From: Vagococcus fessus
Lineage (GTDB): Bacteria; Bacillota; Bacilli; Lactobacillales; Vagococcaceae
NCBI RefSeq assembly: GCF_003987565.1
Contig: NZ_NGJY01000003.1
Coordinates: 62,001-126,000 of the forward strand
Length of the DNA stretch: 64,000 nt
Direction of reading: 5' to 3'
Within the stretch, counting starts at the first letter, position 1. Each line of letters starts with the position of its first letter. Position numbers and translations under genes: made by a program. The notes beneath the pieces were generated by a model. The model ran no database searches, had not been told where the DNA came from, and saw only the letters and a program-made list of their open reading frames with translations. Below, piece after piece: positions 26,360 to 35,131 of this stretch.

Positions 26360-27420
26360 TGATTAAGAAAAGAACAGAGTTACAACTTAGCGAGGAAGAA
26401 GAAGATAGAATAGAAAAAATAATGAATGCTAAAATAGTATTACTTGGTCAAAAGGCTAATTATTTATCTTTAAAGTTAAATGATATTCAATTGGTTTTTG
26501 ATGAAATTAGAGAGTTTCCAAGTGCTAAGAAAGAGCAATTAGAAGAAATAAAAATGATTTGTTTAAATTGGGCTCAACATGCTAAAAATTTGGAATCAAA
26601 TTTTAAAGAAGTAACATACAAGGTGTTAGGTATGCCCAAATCTAATGCAGAGCTATTTTCTGAGAGGCTTCCTGAGGCAGTTATGGGAGCGACAGTATCA
26701 TTTGGTACATCTTGTAAAGAAACAATGGATTCAATATTTGAAAAATCTATGGCAGCTGATCCGGCTTTAGAGTGGTTAAAAAAATTTAATAAAAGAGAAA
26801 TGATATCTAAACTATCATTTCTTAAGATAGCTTCTCTTGGTATATTAGGTGGTAGCTTTCGTTATTTGAAGAATAGAAATGATAATATAAAGCTCGAAAA
26901 AATATTGGTTGCTATCAGTCATAGAGATCAAAAGAAAGATAAACTTGCAATTACAGAGTTAGAGGAGCGTATTGATCGTGTGATTAATGAAACGCAATTT
27001 TTATCACAGGCTGTTAATGAAGCTAAGAGTTATGGTTTAGACTATGAAGTGATGACAGAAGAGCAACAGTATAGGTTAATAAGTTTTGTGAATGTGATGA
27101 ACGGAGCGGCACAATTATTAATTAATCCAATTAAGGGTTTACAACCTAGTTTTACAGAAGAAGATTTGAACAGCTACATAGGAAATAATAACTTTGATTT
27201 TAATAATGTGGTTTCAAGAGATGTTAAATTAGTATTAGCTAATTTATTGTATAGAATTGAACTTGATAATAGTGAACAAAAATTATTTTGGAAGTCATTA
27301 AGCAAAAATAAAGAATTTCTTATAAAAATGAATATGTTTAAAAATGACTTTAGTTTAGATGTATTGAAAGATGTTCTGCTTGCTTTGAGTGAAAAGTATA
27401 AAAATCAGATAGAAGCTTAA
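26359..27420 (+). CDS. unrecognised helical protein (gene 2 of a two-gene operon)
   Basis: 353 residues, ATG overlapping the upstream stop by one base, AGAGGAG nine bases before. Not recognised. Predicted mostly helical. An N-terminal charged part contains long amphipathic helices (about 10-80). A Gly-rich stretch AVMGATVSFGTS comes next (about 107-118). One hydrophobic helix LSFLKIASLGILGGSF (about 152-167) could contact the membrane. A second helical half follows (190-350). It may be the membrane-associated partner of the protein encoded upstream. The tight coupling and isolation of the pair suggest a dedicated two-component function such as phage or stress defence; no direct evidence is seen. 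Confidence 0.7.
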   Translation: MIKKRTELQLSEEEEDRIEKIMNAKIVLLGQKANYLSLKLNDIQLVFDEIREFPSAKKEQLEEIKMICLNWAQHAKNLESNFKEVTYKVLGMPKSNAELFSERLPEAVMGATVSFGTSCKETMDSIFEKSMAADPALEWLKKFNKREMISKLSFLKIASLGILGGSFRYLKNRNDNIKLEKILVAISHRDQKKDKLAITELEERIDRVINETQFLSQAVNEAKSYGLDYEVMTEEQQYRLISFVNVMNGAAQLLINPIKGLQPSFTEEDLNSYIGNNNFDFNNVVSRDVKLVLANLLYRIELDNSEQKLFWKSLSKNKEFLIKMNMFKNDFSLDVLKDVLLALSEKYKNQIEA

Positions 27421-27610
27421 AATTAAGTTTAACTCCCCATAGGTTTTCTAAAAAATAAGTCATTTTCTTATCTGATATGTTTGATGCCCTCAATTTATCA
27501 CGGAATCGTTTAAAAAGGTCAGAGATCATATTTGCTTTTTTCTAGTAATAGGGATGCTTTTCAGATGACCAACTTATTGTTGTGGATGATGAAGGTTACT
27601 CTATAAAATA

Positions 27611-27664
27611 AAAACGGAGTGTATTAAATTCAAGTGAAAGGAATTTAATACACTCCGTTTTTTT
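27611..27664. terminator. bidirectional terminator
   Basis: 17-bp perfect stem CGGAGTGTATTAAATTC with a nine-base loop, A run before and T run after. Confidence 0.92.
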
Positions 27665-27667
27665 ATG

Positions 27668-28024
27668 TTAAGATTCGTTAATTAGTTCTTTATTTTTTTG
27701 GGAAAGATTAGCATAAACGAGTGTATAAGAGTTTAGGATCATCTTTTCAATTTGCTCAGGGGACAATTGATCAGTTGGAAGAGCAATGGAGTTCCAGTGT
27801 ACTTTGTTTGAATAATAACCGGGTGTCACATCACTGTACATGTCACGGAGAGTGATATTTTCTTCTGGATCGCCCTTTAATGTAAGGGATTCGGGTTTCA
27901 GCATACCAAATGATTTTCCTAAGAGAGAAAAATAGTAGCAGCCCCAGCTTTCTCGGTAGTAGATATCGGAACCGTTTAAAGTCTTTGCATAATTAATAAA
28001 GCGATTGAGTTGAGTGTCTGTCAT
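27668..28024 (-). CDS. MmcQ/YjbR family protein
   Basis: 118 residues. The ending motif GYYSNKVHWNSIAL, with the 'H/KKHWN' core, is diagnostic for MmcQ/YjbR (DUF419), a small CyaY-like fold found widely in bacteria. A DNA-binding role has been suggested for the family, without firm function. Single gene with a TTATAGGACAG-type spacer upstream and the bidirectional terminator downstream. Confidence 0.88.
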   Translation of the reverse strand: MTDTQLNRFINYAKTLNGSDIYYRESWGCYYFSLLGKSFGMLKPESLTLKGDPEENITLRDMYSDVTPGYYSNKVHWNSIALPTDQLSPEQIEKMILNSYTLVYANLSQKNKELINES

Positions 28025-28114
28025 GATGCTAGCCCTCCTTATAGGACAGTTAAGATTATGGTTAATTCAGTATAGCAAATCTGTTACAAAGGGGCTAATT
28101 TATAAGCTTGTTGG

Positions 28115-28537
28115 TTACTTCTCCCACGTCATCATATATTCTTTTTCATCATTCACTTTATCTAAGTCTTCTTTTTTAATAGCGAAACCTTCGCGTTTAT
28201 AGAACTTAATAGCACGCTCATTTTTTTGATACACGCCTAAGGTTAAGTCAGGTTTTAGGTCTTTGATATAGTCTAATAGGGCTTTGCCTATTCCACTAGA
28301 ACGATGCTGAGGGGATACGAATATCCCGGCGATGTAAGTCCCGTCTAATCCGACAAAACCAGCGACAGTGGTGTCTTTTTCGTAGACATAAACTTCAGCT
28401 TGAGCTAAGGCGTTCTTCACCTCATCTTTGTTGTCTATCCAATAGCTCGGCGTAATAAAATCATGAGCCTCTAGGTTGGCTTCTAGCCATATTTCAACCA
28501 CGGATTGTAAATCATCTGGTGTCATTTTTCTAATCAT
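28115..28537 (-). CDS. GNAT N-acetyltransferase
   Basis: 140 residues. N-terminal MIRKMTPDDLQSVVEIW, the acetyl-CoA loop VSPQHRSSGIGKALLDY (about 83-99) and the NERAIKFYKREGF motif (about 112-124) place it in the YjaB/PhnO-like GNAT group. It is presumably a small-molecule acetyltransferase; the substrate is unknown. It lies 24 bases downstream of the MarR gene in the same direction, so the two are probably co-transcribed. Confidence 0.88.
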   Translation of the reverse strand: MIRKMTPDDLQSVVEIWLEANLEAHDFITPSYWIDNKDEVKNALAQAEVYVYEKDTTVAGFVGLDGTYIAGIFVSPQHRSSGIGKALLDYIKDLKPDLTLGVYQKNERAIKFYKREGFAIKKEDLDKVNDEKEYMMTWEK

Positions 28538-28561
28538 GTTTTAGTTCTCCATTCTGTTTAG

Positions 28562-28999
28562 TTATAGCATCTTTTCATTTAAGTGACGGCAAAATAAGGC
28601 CATCCCTTTTAGCATAGTGTTGCGTTCTTCTTCTGTTAAGCTTTCCATCGCTGAGAGTTCTGCTTCTCTTACTTTGGGTAGTGCCTCTTGGACAAGCTCC
28701 TGTCCTTTATTCGTAAAGATAATCGTTTTTGATCGTCTATTAGTTGGATTAACAATAAGGTCAATCAACTCTTCCTTATATAAAGTCGTAATGATAGAGT
28801 TAACGGTTTGTTTCGGTAAAAAGGTCAGGTCGCAAATTTTCTTCTGAGTACAGTCTTCTACCTCATTGATTAGATTAATAATCTGCATAGTAGTGTATGA
28901 GAAATTATATTTTTTAGCGTATGCTTCATAGGTGCGGTTCATTTCTTGTAAGTAACTCGAAAATTCAGTGATGTTCTGTCGGATAGTCTTGTTGGGCAT
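28562..28999 (-). CDS. MarR family transcriptional regulator
   Basis: 145 residues with the MarR winged helix: CTQKKICDLTFLPKQTVNSII recognition region (about 51-72), a wing with NPTNRRSKTI (about 84-93) and dimerising helices at both ends. Such dimers repress genes and respond to small ligands. It probably controls its own operon with the acetyltransferase and perhaps the divergent gene at 29233, since a 14-base palindrome lies in the shared upstream region. Confidence 0.9.
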   Translation of the reverse strand: MPNKTIRQNITEFSSYLQEMNRTYEAYAKKYNFSYTTMQIINLINEVEDCTQKKICDLTFLPKQTVNSIITTLYKEELIDLIVNPTNRRSKTIIFTNKGQELVQEALPKVREAELSAMESLTEEERNTMLKGMALFCRHLNEKML

Positions 29000-29173
29000 A
29001 TAAAAGTCTCCTTTGTTGACGGTCTGTATATAGGACTATTTTAGCAAGGAAGTTGATAGGTGTCAATCTGAAGAAGTAGTAGTTGATAGAAAAATCAAGG
29101 CTATGAAGAGTAGGCAGTTGAATTTTATTCTGAATAAAGGGTATATTAGGGAGAGTAGGTTCGTAGTATGAAA

Positions 29174-29187
29174 ATGACAACTGTCAT
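29174..29187. promoter_or_regulatory. 14-base palindrome between MarR gene and unknown gene
   Basis: ATGACA-AC-TGTCAT, 46 bases before the start at 29233. Fits a dimeric regulator site; the binder is unknown. Confidence 0.4.
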
Positions 29188-29232
29188 ATATTGAAGATAT
29201 ATAGACAGGTCGTGTTAACAGAGGAGAGAGTT

Positions 29233-30489
29233 ATGGCAATTATTACAATAAATTTAGAACGCTACTTATCTGAAAGAGAGCTAGCGATTAATTATCTGAG
29301 GTATGATTATGCGAAGCAAGAGCCTTTAATTCCTGGTGGAAAAGTGACGATGCTTTCATCGAATGACGGGCTATATTTTCCGGCACCTGGTCGGTTTGAT
29401 TTTTATAATCAAGAAGGTGAACTGTATGTAATAGACAAACCTATTGAAGAGTTTGAGAAACTATTACCAGCGTTATTAAAAAAATTACCAACGCCCTTGA
29501 CGTTTGAAGTGGAAGATTTAGAGGGGATTATCACCTTAGTTCAGGCTGCACAGACAGAGGGATTCATTATAAATGGTTATCACCAAAAATTGGTGGATAC
29601 ATGGGATATTATTGATCCACTTTCTTTAATTCAATACACAACCCACATGATAAAAAAGGGTGAACAATTTGACCCAATGAGTTATTTTACAGCAAGTCAA
29701 GAGGATGACAGAATGACGTTGGTTGATAGCGTTGGGACTCAGATTTTGCGTGAGTCTGATGAAAAGAAAGCACGATTTGTGCTAGAAAATTACTATTTTG
29801 AAGTGTTAGATAAAAGCGGTGTGTGTGCGCTTAATCAAATTCCGTTAGAAGATTTAGCTGGAGTTTTGTATAGTTTGTTAAATGGTATGACTGTTTCAGA
29901 AGTAAAAGACATGTTCCTTAATCCGTATAATATGACACGAAATCAAGTGGAAGAATGCGTGTTGGTATATGACCGTTATATGATGTCTGAAAAAAGAAAG
30001 ATTGAATCGGTCGCAGATTTTATAGCTCTAGATAGTTTGCCTTTAGATACAGAATTTCAGGGTTATTACGGTGAGTATAGCTACTGGTTAGAAGAAGAGT
30101 GTATTAGAATCAGTCGATCATTCGGCGTAATGGACTTACCAGAAGTCTTCGACGTATTGAATATGGAAAATCGTAAGGTAGAAGTCAGTCATGGAGCAAG
30201 TAAAGTATCAGACAAACTTTTATCAGATGCTGTTGAGTCAGATATTCTCATACTTAGAGATGACCGTATTCAAACAAGAGTATGTGATACTTCTGAATTA
30301 GAATATCAAGATGGAAAGATTGTTAATTTTATTTATGAAGAACGGAAAGATAAGGTGAGTCTATCAACATTTCACGAAACGCTCTTTACAGGGATTAATC
30401 AAGAAACGCAAGTAGAATTATTTAAAGAATTGACCTTTAGCCAAACTGTAGCGCGTTTGCAAATGCTATGGAAAGCAAATGGTAAGTAA
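29233..30489 (+). CDS. uncharacterised 418-residue protein (module copy 1)
   Basis: ATG at 29233 behind AGAGGAGAG; the longer frame has no binding site. Cytosolic, acidic, without signal peptide or membrane helix. The family is not known to me. It is closely related to the broken gene at 55544 and more distantly to the gene at 42393: all share INLERYL/LDLEKYL at the start, then LTYDYA/LRYDYAK, a GYHQKLVDTWD/GYTQKYLDTWD motif near residue 110-120, the LYSLLNGM/LYSFLKGM motif and a closing LTFSQTVA/LTFSETVA. With the following membrane protein and Mga-like regulator it forms a module repeated at 55.5-58.6 kb. Confidence 0.75.
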   Translation: MAIITINLERYLSERELAINYLRYDYAKQEPLIPGGKVTMLSSNDGLYFPAPGRFDFYNQEGELYVIDKPIEEFEKLLPALLKKLPTPLTFEVEDLEGIITLVQAAQTEGFIINGYHQKLVDTWDIIDPLSLIQYTTHMIKKGEQFDPMSYFTASQEDDRMTLVDSVGTQILRESDEKKARFVLENYYFEVLDKSGVCALNQIPLEDLAGVLYSLLNGMTVSEVKDMFLNPYNMTRNQVEECVLVYDRYMMSEKRKIESVADFIALDSLPLDTEFQGYYGEYSYWLEEECIRISRSFGVMDLPEVFDVLNMENRKVEVSHGASKVSDKLLSDAVESDILILRDDRIQTRVCDTSELEYQDGKIVNFIYEERKDKVSLSTFHETLFTGINQETQVELFKELTFSQTVARLQMLWKANGK

Positions 30490-30533
30490 AAAGCATATCT
30501 TTACTGGTTAACCAGTAGAGATATGCTTTTTTT
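30489..30533. terminator. bidirectional terminator
   Basis: GCATATCTTTACTGG pairs with CCAGTAGAGATATGC over a short loop, with A and T runs. Confidence 0.9.
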
Positions 30534-30544
30534 GATGCGATAGA

Positions 30545-30811
30545 TTAACTTTCGCTGATCGTTTTATACACTTTAAGTCCAGATTTAATTCCTATAGTCA
30601 TTCCAATAATAGAAATAATCGCCATTGGGATATTAGAGATGAGAGAGCGTTTGACCCCATCAGCTGACATATAAGCATCATGTGACGTTTCTGGAATAAT
30701 AAGATACGAAATGCTATCAAAAATACTTGATAAATTAAAGAGTAGAACAATGGTGAAGATTAAGGCTAACACTAACCAAAAAATAACAATAAAATTTGTC
30801 TTTTTCATCAT
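30545..30811 (-). CDS. small two-helix membrane protein (module copy 1)
   Basis: 88 residues from the ATG pair at 30811, behind AAAGGGTGG. Membrane helices at about 5-28 and 56-78. Between them a short outside loop IPETSHDAYMSADGVKRS. Not recognised. A frameshifted relative lies at 56858-57114 and an eroded one at 58771-58920, each next to an Mga-like regulator, so it is a fixed companion of that regulator. It may act as a sensor or immunity-like partner; inference only. Confidence 0.7.
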   Translation of the reverse strand: MMKKTNFIVIFWLVLALIFTIVLLFNLSSIFDSISYLIIPETSHDAYMSADGVKRSLISNIPMAIISIIGMTIGIKSGLKVYKTISES

Positions 30812-30870
30812 AGGACACCACCCTTTCTTTATATTTTTATTATACCATGACAAGTATTTAAATAGATAAT

Positions 30871-32343
30871 TTAGTCAACTAAGCCAAATTCACTCTGCTT
30901 TTCATTATACTTAGCTGTAATAAAATTAAGTAATAAATTGATTGAATCTTTTGATTCAGCATCAACTAGTAAAAAGAAAGACGTATTAGGTTTTTTTTGG
31001 ATGAGGTAGTCGCAAACAAACAAGTCAGCCTCATCGGGATTATTAGTGATCTGTACACTATCAGTTGAAAACAAACGAGAAATTCGTTTAATAATGTACT
31101 GTCTACGTGAAGGTTGATAATTGATATTAATAAATAATTTAAGCGCCTCACTTTTAAGTGGCAAACTATTCTTGATATCATTTGCAATACCATATTTATC
31201 TGTCAGTAACATGTCTCGTGTTAGAGGCATAAGTTGATTATCTTCTATTAAATCTTCTATTAAATGATCGACATCATTAGTAGGAGGTAAAATTGTTTGT
31301 TTGATAAAGTCTGGTGTGAAATCAAGTGATTTTTCAAGGTTACATTGGAAAATATGGAAATTAATTATTTTTAATGTAATCAAATAAATAACATCTAATT
31401 TAAATTTAGAAAATGAACGGCCTGAAGAATCAAGTCTCTCACAAGTTTTTTCAGAGATATAGATAATATCATTTAATACGGGATTGGTTGGATCCGCTTG
31501 CTGATTTTCTAAGAGTGCTAAACTGATCAACGCACGGTGTTCATCTGTATCTACCTGGTTAGATGACACTCGTGTTAGAAGGTTAATCGCTAGGTTCACT
31601 TGTTCAGAGGAAAACTCCTCTAGTTTATTATGATTAACATCATTAATTTGTATAAATAAATTTAATAGTTGAATAAGATGTGGGTCCGTTAGATAGTCTT
31701 CGTTCGAATTATTATGAATCAATAGACACTTAGCTAAAACAGTTGATTTATTTTGTTCAAATTTAGTTAAAAAGAAATTAAAAGGAACATCTAGTTCAGC
31801 ATCAACGTCTGAAGAAGATTGAAAGAGCAAGAGAAAACGCTGGATGACGTAATCGACATACAGTTTATTTAATAAAGGACCAGTGTAAAATAATTTTCCT
31901 TTTCGCGTGATTAATTTAACAGATGTAGGAGCTAAAAAGGTATTAATATTGGCCATTATTTTGGACAAATAACTCTGAGAAATATGAGCTTTTTCACTAA
32001 CGAGTTGTTTATCTAAGATAGTATCATAAGACATAAGGTTGAAAATGGTATAAAAGGGTGATTTTTGGACATAATCTTTAGTGACATCAAACAATAAATT
32101 ATTGTAGATATCTTCTTGTTTTCCTTCAAGAATAATCCTATTACTTATGGAGCGTATTTTTATATTAGGATGCCCTAAGCGGTTGAAACTATCGTTCAAT
32201 TGTTTTAGATTATGTTGAATCGTACTTTTTTCGTTTAGGATATGTGTGGTAACAAACTCCAATGACGTATCTAAGTTATATATAGCTGAACCTAAAATGT
32301 CTAAGTTTTCAATTTCGTTCTTTTTAAAAAATAAATGTAGCAT
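30871..32343 (-). CDS. Mga-like transcriptional regulator (module copy 1)
   Basis: 490 residues, start behind AAGGAGG. Layout of the Mga/AtxA group: two N-terminal HTH units (about 15-60 and 105-150, the second with SEKAHISQSYLSKIMANIN), a central PRD-like helical region, and a C-terminal EIIB-like domain ending in a CDYLIQKK strand (about 450-457). Mga-type regulators activate surface protein and metabolic genes in Gram-positive cocci. The paralogue at 57174 is very similar throughout; the one at 59027 is more distant. Probable targets are the module genes or surface proteins. Confidence 0.83.
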   Translation of the reverse strand: MLHLFFKKNEIENLDILGSAIYNLDTSLEFVTTHILNEKSTIQHNLKQLNDSFNRLGHPNIKIRSISNRIILEGKQEDIYNNLLFDVTKDYVQKSPFYTIFNLMSYDTILDKQLVSEKAHISQSYLSKIMANINTFLAPTSVKLITRKGKLFYTGPLLNKLYVDYVIQRFLLLFQSSSDVDAELDVPFNFFLTKFEQNKSTVLAKCLLIHNNSNEDYLTDPHLIQLLNLFIQINDVNHNKLEEFSSEQVNLAINLLTRVSSNQVDTDEHRALISLALLENQQADPTNPVLNDIIYISEKTCERLDSSGRSFSKFKLDVIYLITLKIINFHIFQCNLEKSLDFTPDFIKQTILPPTNDVDHLIEDLIEDNQLMPLTRDMLLTDKYGIANDIKNSLPLKSEALKLFININYQPSRRQYIIKRISRLFSTDSVQITNNPDEADLFVCDYLIQKKPNTSFFLLVDAESKDSINLLLNFITAKYNEKQSEFGLVD

Positions 32344-32685
32344 GGCGCCCTCCTTAAAAATTTAATGTCATAAATAACTATATAACTAAATAATAAATAA
32401 CGAAAGTAAAATAAGTGGTTTAAAATATCTTGTTTTGTATTATTTTATCTAAAATGTATTATATATTCTAGTTTTGTTGAAATAATTATTGTTTTTATAA
32501 TTTTTCATATTTTTGTCGTTTTAAATACAGTGAGTAAAGGATTACACTGTAGATGTGCAGTTTTATTTTATTCAAAATGTGACGATGCTCGACGGACTTA
32601 ATAAAACGATTTGGTTTAAAGGAGACCGGATAGACGATTGGAATATTTCTAGTACTAAATATATTGATTAAAAATGAATAGAAAT

Positions 32686-32726
32686 AAAAAAAGGTTCCGC
32701 TCTAAAAAAGAGTGGAACCTTTTTTA
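32686..32726. terminator. Rho-independent terminator
   Basis: GGTTCCGCTCT pairs with AGAGTGGAACC over five to six A, followed by T run. It closes the YjiH/dehydrogenase operon read on the minus strand and faces the relic sequence at 32585. Confidence 0.9.
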
Positions 32727-34058
32727 TTAATACAAAATTTTAACAAAGATAATAACGAATGGTAAGGCAATCAAGGTACGTTCAATGAAAATAATAATAA
32801 CATCAGAGAATTTTTTAACTACGTTACATGATGTTAGTAAGGTTGCAATTTCTGACATGAAAATAAGTTGTAAGATACTCATCATTGCAACAATTGTTTT
32901 GCTTTCGATAGATATAATATCTTTACCTAAAATAACAGGTAAGTAGTTATCAGCAAATCCTGACATAATGGCACTAGCCGTTAGATGGGCATCTTCGACA
33001 TTAGCTAAATTAAGAATAGCTTCCACTGGTAATGAAATCCAGCCTAATACTGGCGTATATAATGAAATAGCTAGAGCTGCTGTTCCCCAAAAAATAATGA
33101 TAGGTGTTAACCAAAAGACGTAGAATAACATGTTATCAATTTTTGAGGTAAAGTTTTTTAACGTTAAGGTATTCGCTCTATCACTAGCACTTGAGACAGC
33201 TGTTTTGAAACGTCCTTCTTTACGCTCAGTAACACTTTCTTTTTTTGAACTGCCATCAACGTAAACATCTGGATAATTTTTAATTGGTGGAATACGGACA
33301 CCGATGAATCCAAGAATAACACCTATTAACGTTATACCTAGAAAGATAGCGCCGAATGAATCCATGACACCTAGTACAGAACAAACCAATACAACCCAAC
33401 CGATACTTGATGTTGAAAATTGACTTCCGATAATAGCTGCTTCTTTTATTGTGAAGTAGCCTTTTTCAAAAAGCTCTTGTGTCCCAATAATCGCAGCATT
33501 ACCGGGTCCAACCCAGGCACTGATGATATTAACTGCACAGATTTCTGAGACCTTGAAGATAGGTTTGACAACAAAACCGATTAATGAACCAATAAATTCC
33601 ATAGCACCAAATTCTAAGATGAATGTTTGGAAAAGTAACATAACAGGAACTAGGACTCCTAATTGTGTGGCCAAATCTAACATAGCACCACCAGTATCTG
33701 GCGAAATTAGAAATTCTGGTCCAATTTTGAAGTAGCAGGCTAGTGTAATAGCAGCTCCGAATAGTCGATTAATGGTATAGAAACGTGTAGTTGAGAATAA
33801 TTTTTTTGCTAAACGATTCTCTGAGATAAGACTATTAGGATTTAATTGGTCGAAAAGAGCAAGTAATGCACTAGCAACAACTGCTAAAACTAATAATAAT
33901 TGTAGTGGGCCGTGGAAAGCATTAATGAATAATTTTAAGTAATAGAAAAGAACGGTATCCACGCCATTTGAGAATTTGAAGGGAATCAAAACTAAGAAGA
34001 TTCCCAAGAAAGTCCCTACTAAGAATTTAATAAAGCCAAGTGTTTTATTTTTTGTCAT
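32727..34058 (-). CDS. YjiH family membrane protein (nucleoside-recognition 'Gate' domain)
   Basis: 443 residues with about ten membrane helices. The Gate-domain segments are seen in the middle (IISAWVGPGNAAIIGTQELF) and near the C-terminus (IMSGFADNYLPVILG). YjiH proteins are predicted inner-membrane transporters of unknown substrate. The gene starts eight bases after the dehydrogenase stop, with the binding site overlapping that stop. The pairing with a 2-hydroxyacid dehydrogenase suggests export or import of an organic acid; inference. Confidence 0.85.
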   Translation of the reverse strand: MTKNKTLGFIKFLVGTFLGIFLVLIPFKFSNGVDTVLFYYLKLFINAFHGPLQLLLVLAVVASALLALFDQLNPNSLISENRLAKKLFSTTRFYTINRLFGAAITLACYFKIGPEFLISPDTGGAMLDLATQLGVLVPVMLLFQTFILEFGAMEFIGSLIGFVVKPIFKVSEICAVNIISAWVGPGNAAIIGTQELFEKGYFTIKEAAIIGSQFSTSSIGWVVLVCSVLGVMDSFGAIFLGITLIGVILGFIGVRIPPIKNYPDVYVDGSSKKESVTERKEGRFKTAVSSASDRANTLTLKNFTSKIDNMLFYVFWLTPIIIFWGTAALAISLYTPVLGWISLPVEAILNLANVEDAHLTASAIMSGFADNYLPVILGKDIISIESKTIVAMMSILQLIFMSEIATLLTSCNVVKKFSDVIIIFIERTLIALPFVIIFVKILY

Positions 34059-34066
34059 GATGACAC

Positions 34067-34984
34067 CTACAATTCTATTTGACTAGCAACGGTTTTAATG
34101 TTGGCATAAGAGTCGTCAAATTTTGTTTGTTCGTTTGCTGTGCAGCTTAGTTTAACTTGTCTAGCAACACCAGTACGATTAATTACAGCAGGATAGCTGA
34201 TATATGTTTCTTCAGTGAAGGGTTGTGAAACGGGTAAAATCGTATTTTCATTACGAGCAATCGCTTGAACCACACGTTCAATTGCAAGAGCTACGCAGTA
34301 ACAGTTAGGTCCTTTCATTTCCCATACATCAAAGGCTGTATCTTTTACTTCTTGGGCTAGGGCAGTTTTATAATCGTCTGCTAGAGTAATACCGTTTTGT
34401 TTAACGTACTCGTCAAATGGAATACCCTTAATTGTCGTTTGACTCCAAGCGACAACTTGTGAATCACCATGTTCTCCAATAACTAAACCATTAACATCAG
34501 TTTGGGCAATTTCCAGATCTCTACCTAATAAGTAGTTTAGACGAGCTGAATCTAGAGTTGTACCTAGTCCAATAACACGAGTAGGGTCCCAACCTGAGAT
34601 TTGTTGAGCAAAGTAAGTTAAAATATCAACCGGATTGCTGACCATTAAAATTAAGCCATTTGGACTATTTTCAGTAATTTGTGGAATGATAGATTTTAGA
34701 ATGTTAGCATTTTTTTGAAGTGGAACTAGACGAGACTCACCAATAACTTCGGGTACCCCAACTGTGATAATAATAATATCTGACTCTTTTGTTAAGTCAT
34801 AACCACCTGCATTTATTTTAACAGGATGAGACAATGACAGTCCGTGAAGAATATCAAGGGCGACCCCTTGTGCTCTACGTTCATCTAAATCAATTATAGT
34901 GATTTCGTTTACATAATCAACTTTAGCTAATGAGAAGGCTGTTGTTGCTCCTACTTGTCCTGCACCAATAATACTTATTTTCAT
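34067..34984 (-). CDS. L-lactate dehydrogenase-like / L-2-hydroxyacid dehydrogenase
   Basis: 305 residues, LDH/MDH superfamily. NAD-binding GAGQVG (7-12) with the acidic IIDLD after strand 2. Substrate Arg in GESRL, NPVDILT, the LDSARLN helix and the catalytic IGEHGDSQ (His). It interconverts a 2-oxoacid and an L-2-hydroxyacid with NADH. The active-site loop reads GVPEVIGESR instead of the usual GAPQKPGETR of housekeeping LDH, pointing to an L-2-hydroxyisocaproate dehydrogenase-like member. It leads a two-gene operon with yjiH, divergent from an IclR gene. Confidence 0.88.
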   Translation of the reverse strand: MKISIIGAGQVGATTAFSLAKVDYVNEITIIDLDERRAQGVALDILHGLSLSHPVKINAGGYDLTKESDIIIITVGVPEVIGESRLVPLQKNANILKSIIPQITENSPNGLILMVSNPVDILTYFAQQISGWDPTRVIGLGTTLDSARLNYLLGRDLEIAQTDVNGLVIGEHGDSQVVAWSQTTIKGIPFDEYVKQNGITLADDYKTALAQEVKDTAFDVWEMKGPNCYCVALAIERVVQAIARNENTILPVSQPFTEETYISYPAVINRTGVARQVKLSCTANEQTKFDDSYANIKTVASQIEL

Positions 34985-35011
34985 AATCTCTCTCTCCTTT
35001 TATCTTAATGT

Positions 35012-35023
35012 GGAACATGTTCC
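35012..35023. promoter_or_regulatory. palindromic operator, probable IclR site
   Basis: GGAACATGTTCC, a perfect 12-base palindrome 28 bases before the dehydrogenase start and within the divergent region shared with the IclR gene. IclR proteins often bind TGGAA..TTCCA-type sites. Confidence 0.6.
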
Positions 35024-35131
35024 GATTTGAATATTACACTATATTTTTATAAATGGCAACACTTTGTGCATAAATTAACAATAGGAGGTATGATACAATA
35101 TAAAAAAAGGATGAACAAAAAGGAGTATATT

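Noticed and set aside
27421-27610. Possible gene tail (DDQLIVVDDEGYSIK before a stop at 27608-27610)
   Set aside because: Only about 15 codons, no start and no family match; too short to support as a feature.
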